A stretch of 64,000 nucleotides of DNA from Megalobrama amblycephala (lineage: Eukaryota; Chordata; Actinopteri; Cypriniformes; Xenocyprididae): contig NC_063066.1 in assembly GCF_018812025.1 (NCBI RefSeq), forward strand, positions 11,455,382 to 11,519,381, given 5' to 3'. The notes beneath the pieces were generated by a model. It was not told the DNA's origin. It did not search any database and was given only the letters and a program-made list of their open reading frames with translations. Made by a program: the position numbers and the translations under genes. This document shows, one piece after another, positions 52,567 to 64,000 of this stretch (the first letter of the stretch is position 1; the number at the start of each line of letters is the position of its first letter).

Positions 52567-55500
52567 GGGCTTCTGGGATGCTGAAGAGGCACATTTGATT
52601 TCAGCTCTCGCCAGAGAATCTACGGTCTGAGCTGAAGACAATTTCTGGTGGAGGAAACATGAAAACTGAACTTTTAAAACTCAGGCCTTTTGACAAAGGA
52701 ATCTCATTTTATGGGAAGAAAGTGTTTGTTTGCTTTTGTTTTTAAGCTAATATCTGGACTGATCTACCGGAGGACTTTCCACCCCTGTGTTTTACCCATG
52801 CGTAAAGGAGGGATGGATTTCTTTTTCATTTTATTCATGGGCTTTTTTGATGAATTCAATGATATCATGCCTTTTTTACAGACTGTATCACACAAACATG
52901 ACACTTTAGGAGCGGGTGCATCTGTATTGTTCCTGAGAGAGCAGTGATGGGCAACGGCACAGATCTCTGTTAATACTGACCAGTTTTTATATAAACAGAC
53001 AACATTAGTGCAAAATCCAAATGAGAACATTTAGGCCAACTGTTTGAACACAAAAAAAGAGGGGATGGGTTTTTTGTTTGTTTGTTTGTTTGTTTGTTTT
53101 TGTTTTTTTCCCCCCAGAGAAAAGCCAACAAATAGTTTGCCATAGTCTTGTTTTCTTACTAAATGAAATTGTAGCGCCATACTTACTTCCCTGTTGTAAT
53201 TTTTTGCGAAGAGTCATATGAAGCATCTGGGTACCAGCCGGCTTGGATGGCTATGATGTAGGAAAGTTATTTAAGAGTTATTAAATGCTGTCATGCTGTA
53301 ATTTTTCAACGTCCAGATCCGTCCTCAAAGAGAAGAAAAAGCGACCCAATTTCCACAACAAATCAGTGTTTATGTTCATGCAAATATTTGCTGCTAAGTA
53401 GAGCAGAGATATGCAGTAAACAGATGGACTGAAGGACAACACCCTCAGTTGCCATGCCATTTAATTAAAAAAAAAAAAAATTTTGAATTTTATGTGCTCA
53501 AAGAATGTGATGATTTTTTGATCTTTTCTTTTTGTTTTTGCTTTGTCTATGGAAAAAATGAAACTGTGATTATATAAATTTGAATGTGTTTGGTTTGCTG
53601 TGTTCACTAGTGAAGGATATAGGTTAAATGAAGTATAAGAGGAATACTATTTCAGAGCCGACTGTTAAAACAACCCATTTTTTTCTTTTTGTGTGTTTCT
53701 TTGGCTTGTTTTGGGGGACATGACTTGAAATAACAAAGTATTTTCATGTTTAGACGGCACTGTATGAAGAATGCTTTCCAAATGTGTCAAACACCCAACA
53801 TACAGCAGTTTGATTGGCTTACTTTGGTAGTCGTCTATTTTTGTACATATACTTTCTGTTGCCAAAGTCTTTGTTTTATTTGTATTTATCTCAGAATGGC
53901 TTAAGGCAGCTCATAATAACACTGATGATCAGTTCATTTCATAAGTTACACAAAACTTCAGCAAACACAAATCAAGGATTCTGGACAAAAAAGTGGGGAG
54001 TCTGTAAAATATCCATATAAATAATGTATGTATATCCAGATTTTGTATATTCTTTTCTCCCCAACATTTCTTTGATTGTGGAAGGTTTTTCGTGATTATT
54101 ATTTGTCCATCTGTTTGCTTTCATCCCCGACATTGTCTTTATTGTTAATGTTTTTGTCTGCATTTAGGTCCATGTTTTGTATCATGTCAAGCTTCCATTT
54201 TTTAAGTTGTATTCATAAAAAAGCCATTGTCTATTTTTGTATAATTTGTAAGTTAAAAAGCAATTGTTTTCCTTTTGGAATTTTTAATGTATGGCAAAAA
54301 AGTAGCATCTCACAGCATTTAGTTATGTAGATTTTTTTTTAAAAAAAATTATATATATATATATATATAAATGATGAATATATAAATCTATATCTTTTTC
54401 TTTAAAGACTTACAGAACCTGTACTATTGTAATAATATGCATGGGCTCTTCTCTGAGAGTGATGGTTTTATTTTGCGTGTCAAACCTAGGAGGACGTTTT
54501 TGATGAAGTTTTAATCTACGTTCTTTTCTTTGCTCTTTTATTTATCTGATTATTTATGCCTGCTTATAAATCTGTCTATTCCATTTTCTCTCTCTCACGT
54601 TTATCAATACCAGCAGTATAGATGCCTTAACAATGCAAACCCATAAGTGAAGAATCACTTGTACGGACTTCATCATAACCACCATCACCAATTACAGTAG
54701 CCACAGAGTTCCTTAAGGGATTTCTTTCTGGAAAAAAGCACAAATCGGTCTGTTTTACCTAAAGCAAGGAGGGTTAAATGAATTATTTGTCCTTTTTCTG
54801 TTGTTTGTATTATGAAGGGTAATGAAAGGGAACTTGAAGGAATATAAAGAGAGAATATATGATTCATATTTTATGTGTTGCTAGCGGGATGGGTTGCACT
54901 TTCTTTCTCATTAATTTAAAGCAAAAGTCTGCCTTTTTTTTTTCTCCATTCGCTTATGTCTGCTGCGTTCACGAGAGGGGGAGAAGCTCAAAGCCATATT
55001 CCACAGTGTCACTGTTCGCTCGGAGGGGACGTTTGCTTTAGCTGGAGGTGCATGTGAGCCTGCATGTTCTGGGTCGTGGTATGTTGTTCATGCTGCAGCA
55101 CTCTGTAAGGTACCGTTGGCGTATTTCTCACCCTGAGCAAAGTGACTCGATTTCAGAGCACAACACCTTGCCCCCAGAGCTGAGGTGCTGCTGACTCCCA
55201 GTCTGTAACGCTGTGTCTAATTCTACTGTCAGCCGACTCGGTCTTCAGGACTCTTGAATGGTTTAAGTGCTGTCTCCAAAAATGTGTCTGCACTCTGCCA
55301 TCTAACAGAAAATGGCTTTTAATATGCCGATTTGGGGTTTGTGTGAGGACTTTTTATCGGAAATGACTGATGATTGAGCATTCATGTTTTTCTTTCCCTA
55401 TGTGGCTGCTACACATTGGTTACTTTGTTAGCAGCTCCATCGCAATGGTTAAGATGGACTTCTTATAAAACGACAAGCATTTGTAGGACACAAGACTCGA

Positions 55501-55706
55501 ACCAAAAAGATGGTCTCCTTTTTTTCTGCCTCCTGTTCTTGTGTTTGTTTGTTTCAATTTTTGACTGGATACACACTGAACCGTTCTATTGATAGGAAAA
55601 CTCAAGACAAAAACTACTGTATAGATTGTTATCATTTTTTGATGAAAGCTGTAAAATAACTTTTCAAAGTTCACAATATTAAATTAAAGTTACTTCTTGT
55701 CTGTGA
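52567..55706 (+). other. ebf1: ebf1 3' untranslated region
   Basis: About 3.1 kb after the stop, AT-rich, with a (TTTG)n stretch near 53070-53105, a self-complementary poly-T/poly-A/(TA)n run near 54332-54370 and no recognised transposon. That absence contrasts sharply with the introns and flank, and fits transcribed, constrained sequence. The best poly(A) signal is ATTAAA at 55683-55688, followed by a TGTGATTTTTTTTT element. I saw no canonical AATAAA in the interval. The exact end is inferred. Confidence 0.65.
55683..55688 (+). terminator. ebf1: Probable poly(A) signal ATTAAA
   Basis: This common signal variant is followed about 20 bp later by a GT/T-rich downstream element, in the position expected for the end of the ebf1 transcript. 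Confidence 0.55.
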
Positions 55707-56534
55707 TTTTTTTTTCGGAGTGTCTTCCTTGAGCTTTTCTTACAGAAGCAGGTGTTTGAGGGGCATGTTAGGAACACAGACCTTATAAACATAACCCATC
55801 ATGTTATTTTTGTGCCGTCTTATCGCCAACAGATGTCTGATTGTTTGTTATCTCCGGGGAGCGATCTCTCCTTGGGCCCAGCCCACTTTCCGTCTACCCC
55901 AACCAGCCAATTCCCCTTAAAGTGGCGCCTTTTAATTAGTTCCATTCATTAAATTATTATATACCTGAAAGCGTAATGAATGTAGGCAAACATGTTAATG
56001 ATGGGCTCCTCAACTTATTAATTGAACTATGCATTGCATTTAATTGACTCATCATTTGCATTTACAGTCATCAGCAAAAATTAATCTTTTTTTTTTAGTT
56101 TGCATATTTAATTTAAGATGCTCTTGATCTGATTAGCTTGTAAAAGTCACTGACAGGATTCTGCTGACCCTGTTGCACGAGGGCAAACTCCACCTCCGCA
56201 CAGGGCTTGAAAGAGAGATTCACATGACCCTGAAACATTAGTGAAATGCAAGTTTGAATCGTTAATATCATCAGCCATTAAATCAAAAAATGGTCTGTGG
56301 TTTTAGTAGGAATCGCTGTTGTTTTCAGGCCTGAATCAGTAGTTGTCTGATTCCAGATGACCACAAACGAGTTGAAACTATTTGATTTCTCATATAGATT
56401 ATTGTACACCATAAAAATGTTTTGTCATGTTAATGTGAGGGCATTTAAATGAACTGGTTTTATTAATCAAAACTTTTATGTAATATAAGGGAATAACCCT
56501 AAATATATTAGGCAAAATTTATTTTAAAGACTGG

Positions 56535-57545
56535 CAGTCAGGCAAAACATTATGACCACCTTCCTAATATTGTGTTGGTCCCCCTTTTGCTGCCAAAACA
56601 GCCCTGACCCATCAAGGCATGGACTCCACTAGACCCCTGAAGGTTTGCTGTGGTATCTGGCACCAAGATGTTAGCAGCAGATCATTTAAGTCCTGTAAGT
56701 TACGAGGTGGAGCCTCCATGGATCGGACTTGTTTGTTCAGCACATCCCATAGATGCTCGATTGGATTGAGATCTGGGGAATTTGGAGACCAAGTCAACAC
56801 GTCAAACTCGTTGTGCTCCTCAAACCATTCCTGAACCATTTTTGCTTTGTGGCAGGGTGCATTATAAGAGGCCAAAGCCATCAGGGAATGCCGTTTCCAT
56901 GAAAGGGTGTACATGGTCTGCAACAATGCTTAGGTAGGTGGTACGTGTCAAAGTAACATCCACATGGATGGCAGGACCCAAGGTTTCCCAGCAGAACATT
57001 GCCCGAAGCATCACACTGCCGCCGCCGGCTCTCAATCTTCCCATAGTGCTTCCTGGTGCCATGTGTTTCCCAGGTAAGTGACACACATGCACCCAGCCAT
57101 CCACGTGATGTAAAATAAAATTTCATTCATCAGACCAGGCTTCTTCCATTGCTCTGTGGTCCAGTTCTGATGCTCACGTGCCCACTGTTGGCGCTTCTGG
57201 CACTGGACAGGGGTCAGCATGGGCACTTAGACTGCTATGCAGCCCCATACACAACAAACTGCGATGCACTGTGTATTCTGACACCTTTCTATCAGAACCA
57301 GCATTAACTTCTTGAGCAATTTAAGCTACAGTAGCTCATCTGTTGGATCAGACCACACAAGCCAGCCTTCGCTCCCCACGTGCATCAATGAGCCTCGGCC
57401 CTGTCGCCGGTTCACCACTGTTCCTTCCTTGGACCACTTTTGATAGATACTGACCACTGCAGACCGGGAACACCACACAGGAGCTGCAGTTTTGGAGATG
57501 CTCTGATCCAGTCATCTAGACATCACAACTTGTCCCTCGTCAAAC
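56535..57545 (-). pseudogene. Second Tc1-like transposase pseudogene (DD35E-like)
   Basis: On the minus strand, degraded frames read from paired-type HTH remnants near 57450 through EEAWSDE (first catalytic Asp, immediately followed by TGA) to [17 protein letters not shown] (Glu), ending RGLVESMP-stop. The second catalytic Asp is replaced by Tyr (SYNAPCHKAK). The spacing from that position to the Glu is 35 residues, one more than in the other Tc1-like copy, so it belongs to a different lineage. A terminal motif GGCAAAACATTATGACCACC lies at the left, but no inverted partner is visible at the right, so the element is truncated. Confidence 0.88.
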
Positions 57546-58299
57546 TCGCTCAAATCCTTACGCCCATATAAAGGTATATCAATCTTGAATAATTTGGTCT
57601 TGGTAGGCTAGATCTTTTATGTTGCTACTGCTGCTGTTGCTGGAGAGCAAGTATGGACTTGCTACTGCTGATACACTGACACACTGCTGTGAGCATGTAA
57701 GATATGCTGCTGCTGCATAAATAGCCATACCTAAATCCCATAGAGGATCTAGGCAGGTGGAGCTGGGGGAGGTGGAGGCTTCAAGAGGAACTCTGATAGC
57801 ACGCTGCAGGACTAGCTTACAGCAAACAATGACCCAGACTATTTAAGTGTTGAGCAAGCAATCTCAGTGGCTGCAGGATCAGCAAAGGCCAATCAGTTTG
57901 TGACATGTGGTAATGATGATTTGTATTTATTATATATATCAAGTCTGACCTTTGAATTCTTTGAATTGCTGCCTGGTTCCTAATGTCTCAGTGTTTTGGA
58001 GTCGCTAATTATCAGTTTTATGTCAGTATTTTTGTTCAGCCAGTTGCCATATGGAAGTAAGATGACAGAGCTTTGGATAGCCATTAGCTAATGGATTTTT
58101 GAGAGACATGGCCACCCCCCTCGCCCCAAACCTTCAGTCCACACCCTGCAGTGAGGCACTTAGCAAACAAAGCCCTCTTTGAACATTAAGCATCACAAGT
58201 GAAGGATTACTTATCTCCCCTTCTCGCTCTCTCTCTCTCTCTCATACTGTGTCTTTTTCTATCTTTCTGTCACTCTTCTCACTCTCTCTTCGTCACAGA

Positions 58300-58309
58300 T
58301 CCCAAGGGA
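58300..58309 (+). promoter_or_regulatory. Perfect EBF-type palindrome TCCCAAGGGA
   Basis: It matches the EBF consensus TCCCNNGGGA exactly, with flanking GA/AG, about 2.6 kb beyond the putative poly(A) signal of ebf1. EBF1 is known to autoregulate in mammals, so an autoregulatory element is possible but unproven. Single 10-bp matches also arise by chance. Confidence 0.4.
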
Positions 58310-58989
58310 AGACTGTCTGGAAGCTAATGCACAGGAATGAGTGATAGATGACAATTTGAACAGAGGTGTGTGCGCATCTCTCTCCACTTGTCATTGTTGA
58401 CATTCGCTGACAGAAACTCTATAGAGCAAATCAGCCTCTTCCAGTGTTAATGAGAGAGCTGATTATTTTTATATGGCACTTATAAAGCTGACACATCAGA
58501 GCATGAGTACTAAGCACCCAGAGGAAAAATGTATATTGCTCAGTGGTTGCTCCTTCAGTTTGCGATTTTGTGTAATTTAAGTAGCACCTTGTTTCTCTTA
58601 AAATTCATTGGAAGAAATATAAATACTCACAAATATGAAAATTGTGGGCGTACAGCAAGAGCATAAAAAGAATGTGAAAGATCAGATCATTTGAAGAGTT
58701 AAAATAAACAAAGAATTTAAAATAAAAATCTCATTCTATCTATCTATCCATCCATCCATAAATAATATTTATATATTTTTTTTTATTTTTATATATTATT
58801 TATAAATATTATATAATTTGTATATTGATATATAATATTAGTATAGTTTATAAGCATTAGTGCATGTAGTTATTATCATGCAGGGAATGTTCTTTACTGG
58901 AAGATACCTGCTCAAAAACATTTCAGATTATACCTTAAGATAAAGACTAATACATGCAGAAACCCTAGCCCAAACCAAATAAATAAATT

Positions 58990-59345
58990 AATAAATAAAA
59001 AAGATCGTCTCCAGCTCTTCCCATGTGCAGGGATAGAGGGGGAGAGGAGAGCTGAAAGGCATCTTTGAGAGGGAAAACAGGGGTCCCACTGGGGAGCTTG
59101 GGGAGAACGGAGAAAAGGAGAAAACAAGGAAAGAGCAAGACAAAGACGGCGAACTGAAAAGAGGAAAAAAAATTTGAATGAATAAAAAGCCACAAGAGAG
59201 AAGGAGAGGACACGATACAGAGAGAAACGGAGAGCGAGCGAGTGAGAGGGTCCTCATAGTCCACAGAGAGACGAGAGAGATACCAGAGATCAGAGAGGGA
59301 TGTTCGAACCGATGCGGGAAGGCGCCAAAAGAGAGAAGGAAATGC
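58990..59345 (+). repeat. Purine-rich tract
   Basis: A strand-asymmetric G/A-rich stretch (AGAGAAGGAGAGGACACGAT...). Long open frames on both strands here result from composition. Confidence 0.7.
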
Positions 59346-60229
59346 TGCCTGGTACCTGAGCATGGGGGTACTGGTTGGGGGGGGTGGCCCTCCTGGGAGA
59401 TGCAGGCCTGTCATCGCAACACAAAAACACTGCAGGCCGAGCCATGGGGATAGTGGGATGTGGGGAATAAGGGGTAGGAGGGGTTGGGACTGTTTTTCAG
59501 CCCAGGGGCCTCTTCAGGCACAGAAACACTTCACACACAAGAGGGCCACAATAATGCAGCCAATGCAAACTCAAATGTCCTTTACATGACTCCACTGTTC
59601 TACTCATCAGGTCTTCAACAGATCATAAAGGACATGTACTGTCAAAACATTTGGCCCTACATGATGAGTGACAATTCCCTTTTGGAGGTAGAATTGAATT
59701 ATTTGAATGGGATTATCATGGTTGTAAAATAAAGACCGCTTGAAATGGGTTCATGGTTCACATCTTTTTCAATACGAAGTTTCAGTTTCAAGCATGGCTA
59801 CATTACAAGGCTTAGCTTAAAGGCTACATTATATTTTATTACACCCTATGAATGTTATTATATTTATGGTATAATATTTAATAACAGGTGTGATGTCTCG
59901 CACTTTCCCATTCATAGCTCACATTGAGTCGCTGTTGAATGAATAACCTGTAAATCATAATTTCTCACGATGGTGGTGAATATATCCTGCTGTAACCATT
60001 TAGTGAATATAAACTGAAACAAAGACGGTGACGTCCGTAACAATGGCGAGTCAAATTTCAATCTAAAGACCATCTAATTTCCTCATTAGCTTTACACGAA
60101 ATTTTACCACAACAAAGCAGTGACAACAGGAATATCTTATTATTGGTGTTAATATTATACAAATAGGTGTACATTTATAATTAAGTTTTTTCTTTATATG
60201 TGTGTGTGTTCCTGATATGTTCTTATAAG

Positions 60230-60488
60230 TTAAAGGGATAGTTCATCCAAAAAAGAAGATATTTGGAAGAATGTTTGTAACCAAGCAGATCTCGCCCCCC
60301 ATTGACTACCGTAGTAGGAAATAGCTACAATACAATGATAGTCAATGGGGGGGGGGGGGGGGGGGGTTACAAACATTCTTCCAAATATCTTCCTTTGTGT
60401 ACAGCAGAACAAATACATTTATACAGGTTTGGAACAACTTGAGGGTGAGAAAATGATGACAGAATTTTCATTTTTGGGTGAACATTAA
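60230..60488. mobile_element. Foldback MITE with internal arm deletion and 20-G run
   Basis: It begins TTAAAGGGATAGTTCATCCA. The right arm ends CATTTTTGGGTGAACATTAA. GAAGATATTTGGAAGAATGT in the left arm is inverted in the right arm. The left arm lacks the segment corresponding to CTCACCCTCAAG...TACACAAAGG, so the arms are unequal. The centre has CCCCCCATTGACTA facing TAGTCAAT followed by 20 G (60347-60366). Confidence 0.8.
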
Positions 60489-60596
60489 ACACATTTCTTA
60501 CCTATTAAACTTTTTTAATCTTAATATGAGATGCATGACAAAAATGTGTGTAAATCACAACAAAACAAAACAATTATTCTTTGTCTAATTATTCTG

Positions 60597-61432
60597 TATA
60601 GAGGGTATGCATCGACGTCACTTTCCCGCCGAAAGCGCGCTCCCTCAGCTGGACTGAGTGGCAAAATAAGCTGCTGCGTGACTGGATTTAATAGAGGAAA
60701 CTGCGAAAACGCGAGTAAAACTGACGAATTACACTAAAGGTTGGAATTGAATGTGTTCCTTACAACTTGTCAAATAAACCTAATCCATGGATATTGCATG
60801 CAGCCAGGAATCGTGTTTCCTGACATTTATATGTGCCTGATTTCGACGGCGGGGAGACACATAAAGCAAATCTGCCTGTGAATATTTTATATAACTACAA
60901 TATAGGTAGGTTTAAATCCGCGTAATCACTTATATCAATCTTATATCGTCATATTGTCCAGCCTTAAAACATATATAGTTTTACTATAGTTTTTGTCAGT
61001 GTTGTTTATTTAAAAACACCCAATTCTGCAGAATATAAGATGGAAAATATTTAATTGATGAGTTGTCAACATAATATATAACAATACAATATATACGGTA
61101 TGATTTTACCTCAAAATCCAACAATTTGACACAAAATGATAACTGCAAATCCATGTTTATCTGCTGGAGTCAAGCTGTTTCTGTGAATTACAGTGATCCA
61201 TTTGCTTCTTTTTTCTGTAGCTTTCGGCGGTCTTTAAATATATACCTCAGGGTTTGTGTCAAAGCTATTTGTACAGTCAGTCGCAAAGCTCTTTCCCATT
61301 TTGGATGTGTTTTTGAGTGTTTTCGCGACATTCACGCTGAAAACCAATGCTGCCGCTCAGTCTTTTGCCACTCAGTGGACGTGACCGCAGTCGTAACGGT
61401 CGACGGTGACGTCACGTGCATACCCTCTATAC
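60597..61432. mobile_element. 836-bp element with TATAGAGGGTATGCA ends
   Basis: TATAGAGGGTATGCA is exactly inverted at the right (TGCATACCCTCTATA). Similarity between arms continues inward, with GACGTCAC and ACTGAGTGGCAAAA present in both. CpG is frequent near both ends and rare in the middle. No intact frame and no recognised protein domain. Confidence 0.75.
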
Positions 61433-62701
61433 TTTAACTCCAACTCTCCCGCCATATCTAGATTTAAAATGAATCGCGAGGACCTGGGTCACATGATCAT
61501 TAGCGATTAAATTGCTAATGGACTTGGAAGGGCCCTTCGTGAATGGATTCAGTTGTTTACTTTTGTTTGGAACGCCCCTATATATGGCGTTCCATTCCCG
61601 AAGTGCGCATCAAGGGTGCCGTTTGGAATTCGCCCCTTTTCACAGTTGAGGCGTCACAAGTTCATTCGTCAAATATGAATTAACCGAAAGCGGTTTTTAG
61701 TGTAGAGTGGGTGTAGAGCGGAACGTTTTAGTAACGTGCGGAGTGGACCACACAACTGACAGCACCGGTGGAAGATAGTGACTCTAAAACCATCAGACTA
61801 CTACATACATATCTCGGTAAGTTACCAAACTTACCCAAAAAATAAATAAAAACCGTCATTCCATTTTGAAACACAAAAACGTGAACTATTTTGCACTGTA
61901 TGACATGAGAACAAGTTGTCCTGTATGGTTCCATTCACATTAACTAAAAATGTACTGGTGTGAGTTTGATTATTGAATTCTGTTGTTGCTCTCATCAATG
62001 ACTGAATTGTGTGTGAACCATAAGCCCTCAAATACAGGGCTGTCAACAGTATTCTGCTGCTGTGACTGTGAATGTGGTTATAGACAATGACTGTTTACAT
62101 ATTTATGAATGTTTATTGTCATTTTCATGTAAGGCTGTCTTACTATATTAAGTCTTAATATAACAATGCCTAATGAGAGGTTATAAAATTTATGTTTTTT
62201 TGTTAATCTTCTAAACAGTCATATTTGTATTGATGTTTGTCTGGAATGGTCAGTTCTGATGTAGGCTCGATTTGCAAAAGCCTTCCAGAATGTAGACAGT
62301 TCCCTCTAGACATGACTGGAGATTTACTGTTATTAACATGCTCTGGAAGAAAGGGCAAAATCATAAATCAGGATTTACTTCATATTCTGCACATCAGGGT
62401 CCGTCTTCAGCAGTTTGAAGTCTGTTGGATGCTCCAATGCATCACTTTCTGCAGGACATTAGTTGCATGAATTTGTGGTTGTAATCTTGTATCTTCTGCT
62501 AAACTGCTGTTATCCACTGCAACAAGATCATTGAGTAACTCAAGAACGGGATCTGTCCAATTTGCGAACAAATCATGAAGGGGCCATTCACACAGAATGA
62601 GTTTTTGCTTTCCAGTGTGCTGATTTTCCATTATTTTCTATGCAAACATGCGCTGGACTGACGTGTTTGACCTTTGTGCTCACATTGACGATTAACTATC
62701 A

Positions 62702-62995
62702 TACACTACTGTTCAAAAGTTTAGATGCAGTAACATTTTTAAATGTTTTTGAAAGAAGTCTCATATTCTCTCCAACAGCAATTTTTTTAATTATTTACAA
62801 TTTTCAGCAGCCATTACTCCAATCTTCAGTGTCACATGATCCTTCTGAAATCATTCTGAATATGCTGATTTGCTGCTCAAGAAACATTTCGTATTTTTAT
62901 AAATGTTGAAAACACTTGTGTTGCCTTTAATTTCTTTTTTAAAAGAATTTAAAGATGTTAAATTAAACAAGTTAAACCCAAACTTTGAACAGTAT
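62702..62995 (-). mobile_element. Deleted 'TTTGGGGTC' MITE
   Basis: The TACACTACTGTTCAAAAG end, AGCCATTACTCCAATCTTCA, GTGTCACATGATCC, TGCTGATTTGCTGCTCAAGA and a degraded inverted end (AACCCAAACTTTGAACAG) appear in order. Some internal sequence is missing. Confidence 0.75.
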
Positions 62996-63179
62996 ATGTC
63001 CACTCTAGATCTTAGACTAACAAGACAATATTAAAGCACCAAAATATTCATATAACCAGCAAAGACTTGCAATCTTATTTGCTTATGTTCTGATTCAGGG
63101 ATTTGATGACAGCTTTTCCAGTCTTTTCCCTTTACTTTTCATATTCTTTGATGTTTATTGATCTGGTACTGACTAGTTA

Positions 63180-64000
63180 AAGGTGCCCTCGAATGAAAAA
63201 TTGAATTTATCTTGGCATAGTTAAATAACAAGAGTTCAGTACATGGAAATGACATACAGTGAGTCTCAAACTCCATTGTTTCCTCCTTTTTATATAAATC
63301 TCATTTGTTTAAAAGACCTCCGAAGAACAGGCGAATCTCAACATAACACCGACTGTTACGTAACAGTCGGGGTGTACGCCCCCAATATTTGCATATGCCA
63401 GCCCACGTTTCCAACATTATAAAAGGCATTAGACAAGGGCAGCCAGTATTAACGTCTGGATGTGCACAACCAAATCATCAGACTAGGTAAGCAAGCAAGA
63501 ACAATAGCGAAAAATGGCAGATGGAGCAATAATAACTGACATGATCCATGATAACATGATATTTTTAGTGATATTTGTAAATTGTCTTTCTAAAAGTTTC
63601 GTTAGCATGTTGCTAATGTACTGTTAAATGTGGTTAAAGTTACCATCGGTTATTACTGTATTCACGGAGACAAGAGAGCCATCGCTATTTTCATTTTTAA
63701 ACACTTGCAGTCTGTATAATGCATAAACACAACTTCATTCTTTATAAATCTCTCCAACAGTGTAGCATTACCCGTTAGCCACGGAGCACTATCAAACTCA
63801 TTCAAAATCAGAAGTAAACAATATAACAGTATACAATACTCACATAATCCGACGCATGCATGCCGCATGCATGACGAACACTTTGTAAAGATCCATTTTG
63901 AGGGTTATATTAGCTGTGTAAACTTTGTTAAGGCACTGTTCAAGGCAAGCGTGAGCTCTGTGGGCACGGGCCGCAGCATAAAATCGGCGCGTTTATAATG
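63180..64000. mobile_element. AAGGTGCCC-ended transposon, copy 2 (runs off window)
   Basis: It is preceded by TA and collinear with the 46330 copy for more than 800 bp, including the perfect 22-bp palindrome (63349-63370). It keeps a segment that copy 1 has lost, holding TATAAAAGG (63418-63426) and, about 60 bp further on, AG|GTAAGC (63487). Its right end lies outside the window. Confidence 0.88.

Larger units (their letters stand above)
55707..64000. other. Intergenic region downstream of ebf1
   Basis: No coding gene recognised. Contents: a decayed Tc1-like transposase (56535-57545); unremarkable sequence with CTG-rich patches (57600-58200); a perfect EBF-type palindrome (58300-58309); a purine-rich tract (58990-59345); a foldback MITE (60230-60488); an 836-bp inverted-repeat element (60597-61432); CpG-bearing unclassified sequence (61440-61800); unrecognised sequence (61800-62700); a MITE (62702-62995); and the start of an AAGGTGCCC element (63180 to the window end). 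Confidence 0.8.

Noticed and set aside
54661..54730. TTCCTTAAGGGA as a second EBF site
   Set aside because: The half-site spacing does not fit TCCCNNGGGA; it is a CCTTAAGG palindrome.
58965..59453. Long open frames on both strands in the purine-rich tract
   Set aside because: Strand-biased composition depletes stop codons; the proteins are low-complexity Ser/Leu/Phe or Arg/Glu with no domain.
61126..61437. 103-codon open frame
   Set aside because: It lies inside an inverted-repeat element and ends in its terminal repeat; no domain is visible.
62407..62631. Minus-strand frame as a LINE or gene fragment
   Set aside because: No reverse-transcriptase, endonuclease or other motif could be identified; left as unrecognised intergenic sequence.

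Overview
The window is vertebrate nuclear DNA, almost certainly from a cyprinid-type teleost. It has short exons with GT/AG boundaries separated by kilobase introns. The introns and flank are filled with repeats typical of cyprinid genomes: foldback MITEs starting TTAAAGGG(A/T)TAG, a 'TTTGGGGTC' MITE, Tc1-like and hAT-like transposons, a V-SINE-like element and long TA/TG microsatellites. There is no bacterial or viral content, no rRNA or tRNA gene, and no CRISPR array. Species was not determined.

The only protein-coding gene I can support is the 3' two thirds of one early B-cell factor (EBF/COE) transcription factor gene on the + strand. Nine constitutive exons at 6050-48637 plus a terminal exon at 52535 join in a single reading frame. 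They encode about 406 residues: the C-terminal part of the DNA-binding domain, the IPT/TIG domain, the helix-loop-helix with its vertebrate-specific duplicated helix, and the Ser/Thr/Pro-rich activation tail ending ...GMIVPPM. Diagnostic residues ([32 protein letters not shown], the ...GMIVPPM tail) fit EBF1 better than EBF2 or EBF3, so I call it ebf1; I cannot say which teleost ebf1 duplicate. The exons for the N-terminus and the COE zinc knuckle lie upstream of the window.

An extra 72-nt exon-like segment at 49746-49817 has strong splice signals, matches the phase of its neighbours and ends in an in-frame TGA. It would swap the canonical 10-residue tail for a 23-residue one. This is the most interesting gene-level observation. 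The canonical last exon is followed by a ~3.1 kb 3'UTR with an ATTAAA signal near 55683.

Layout: 1-6049 intron (partial); 6050-18960 DNA-binding and IPT exons; 18961-43024 two very long introns (13.2 and 10.8 kb) around one small exon; 43025-48637 HLH and activation-domain exons; 48638-52566 the two alternative C-terminal exons; 52567-~55706 3'UTR; ~55707-64000 intergenic DNA with transposon remains and one perfect EBF-type palindrome. Several repeats are nested, which lets their ends and target duplications be read directly. Non-repetitive intronic stretches with homeobox-like and nuclear-receptor-like motifs are candidate conserved enhancers, but conservation cannot be tested from one sequence.
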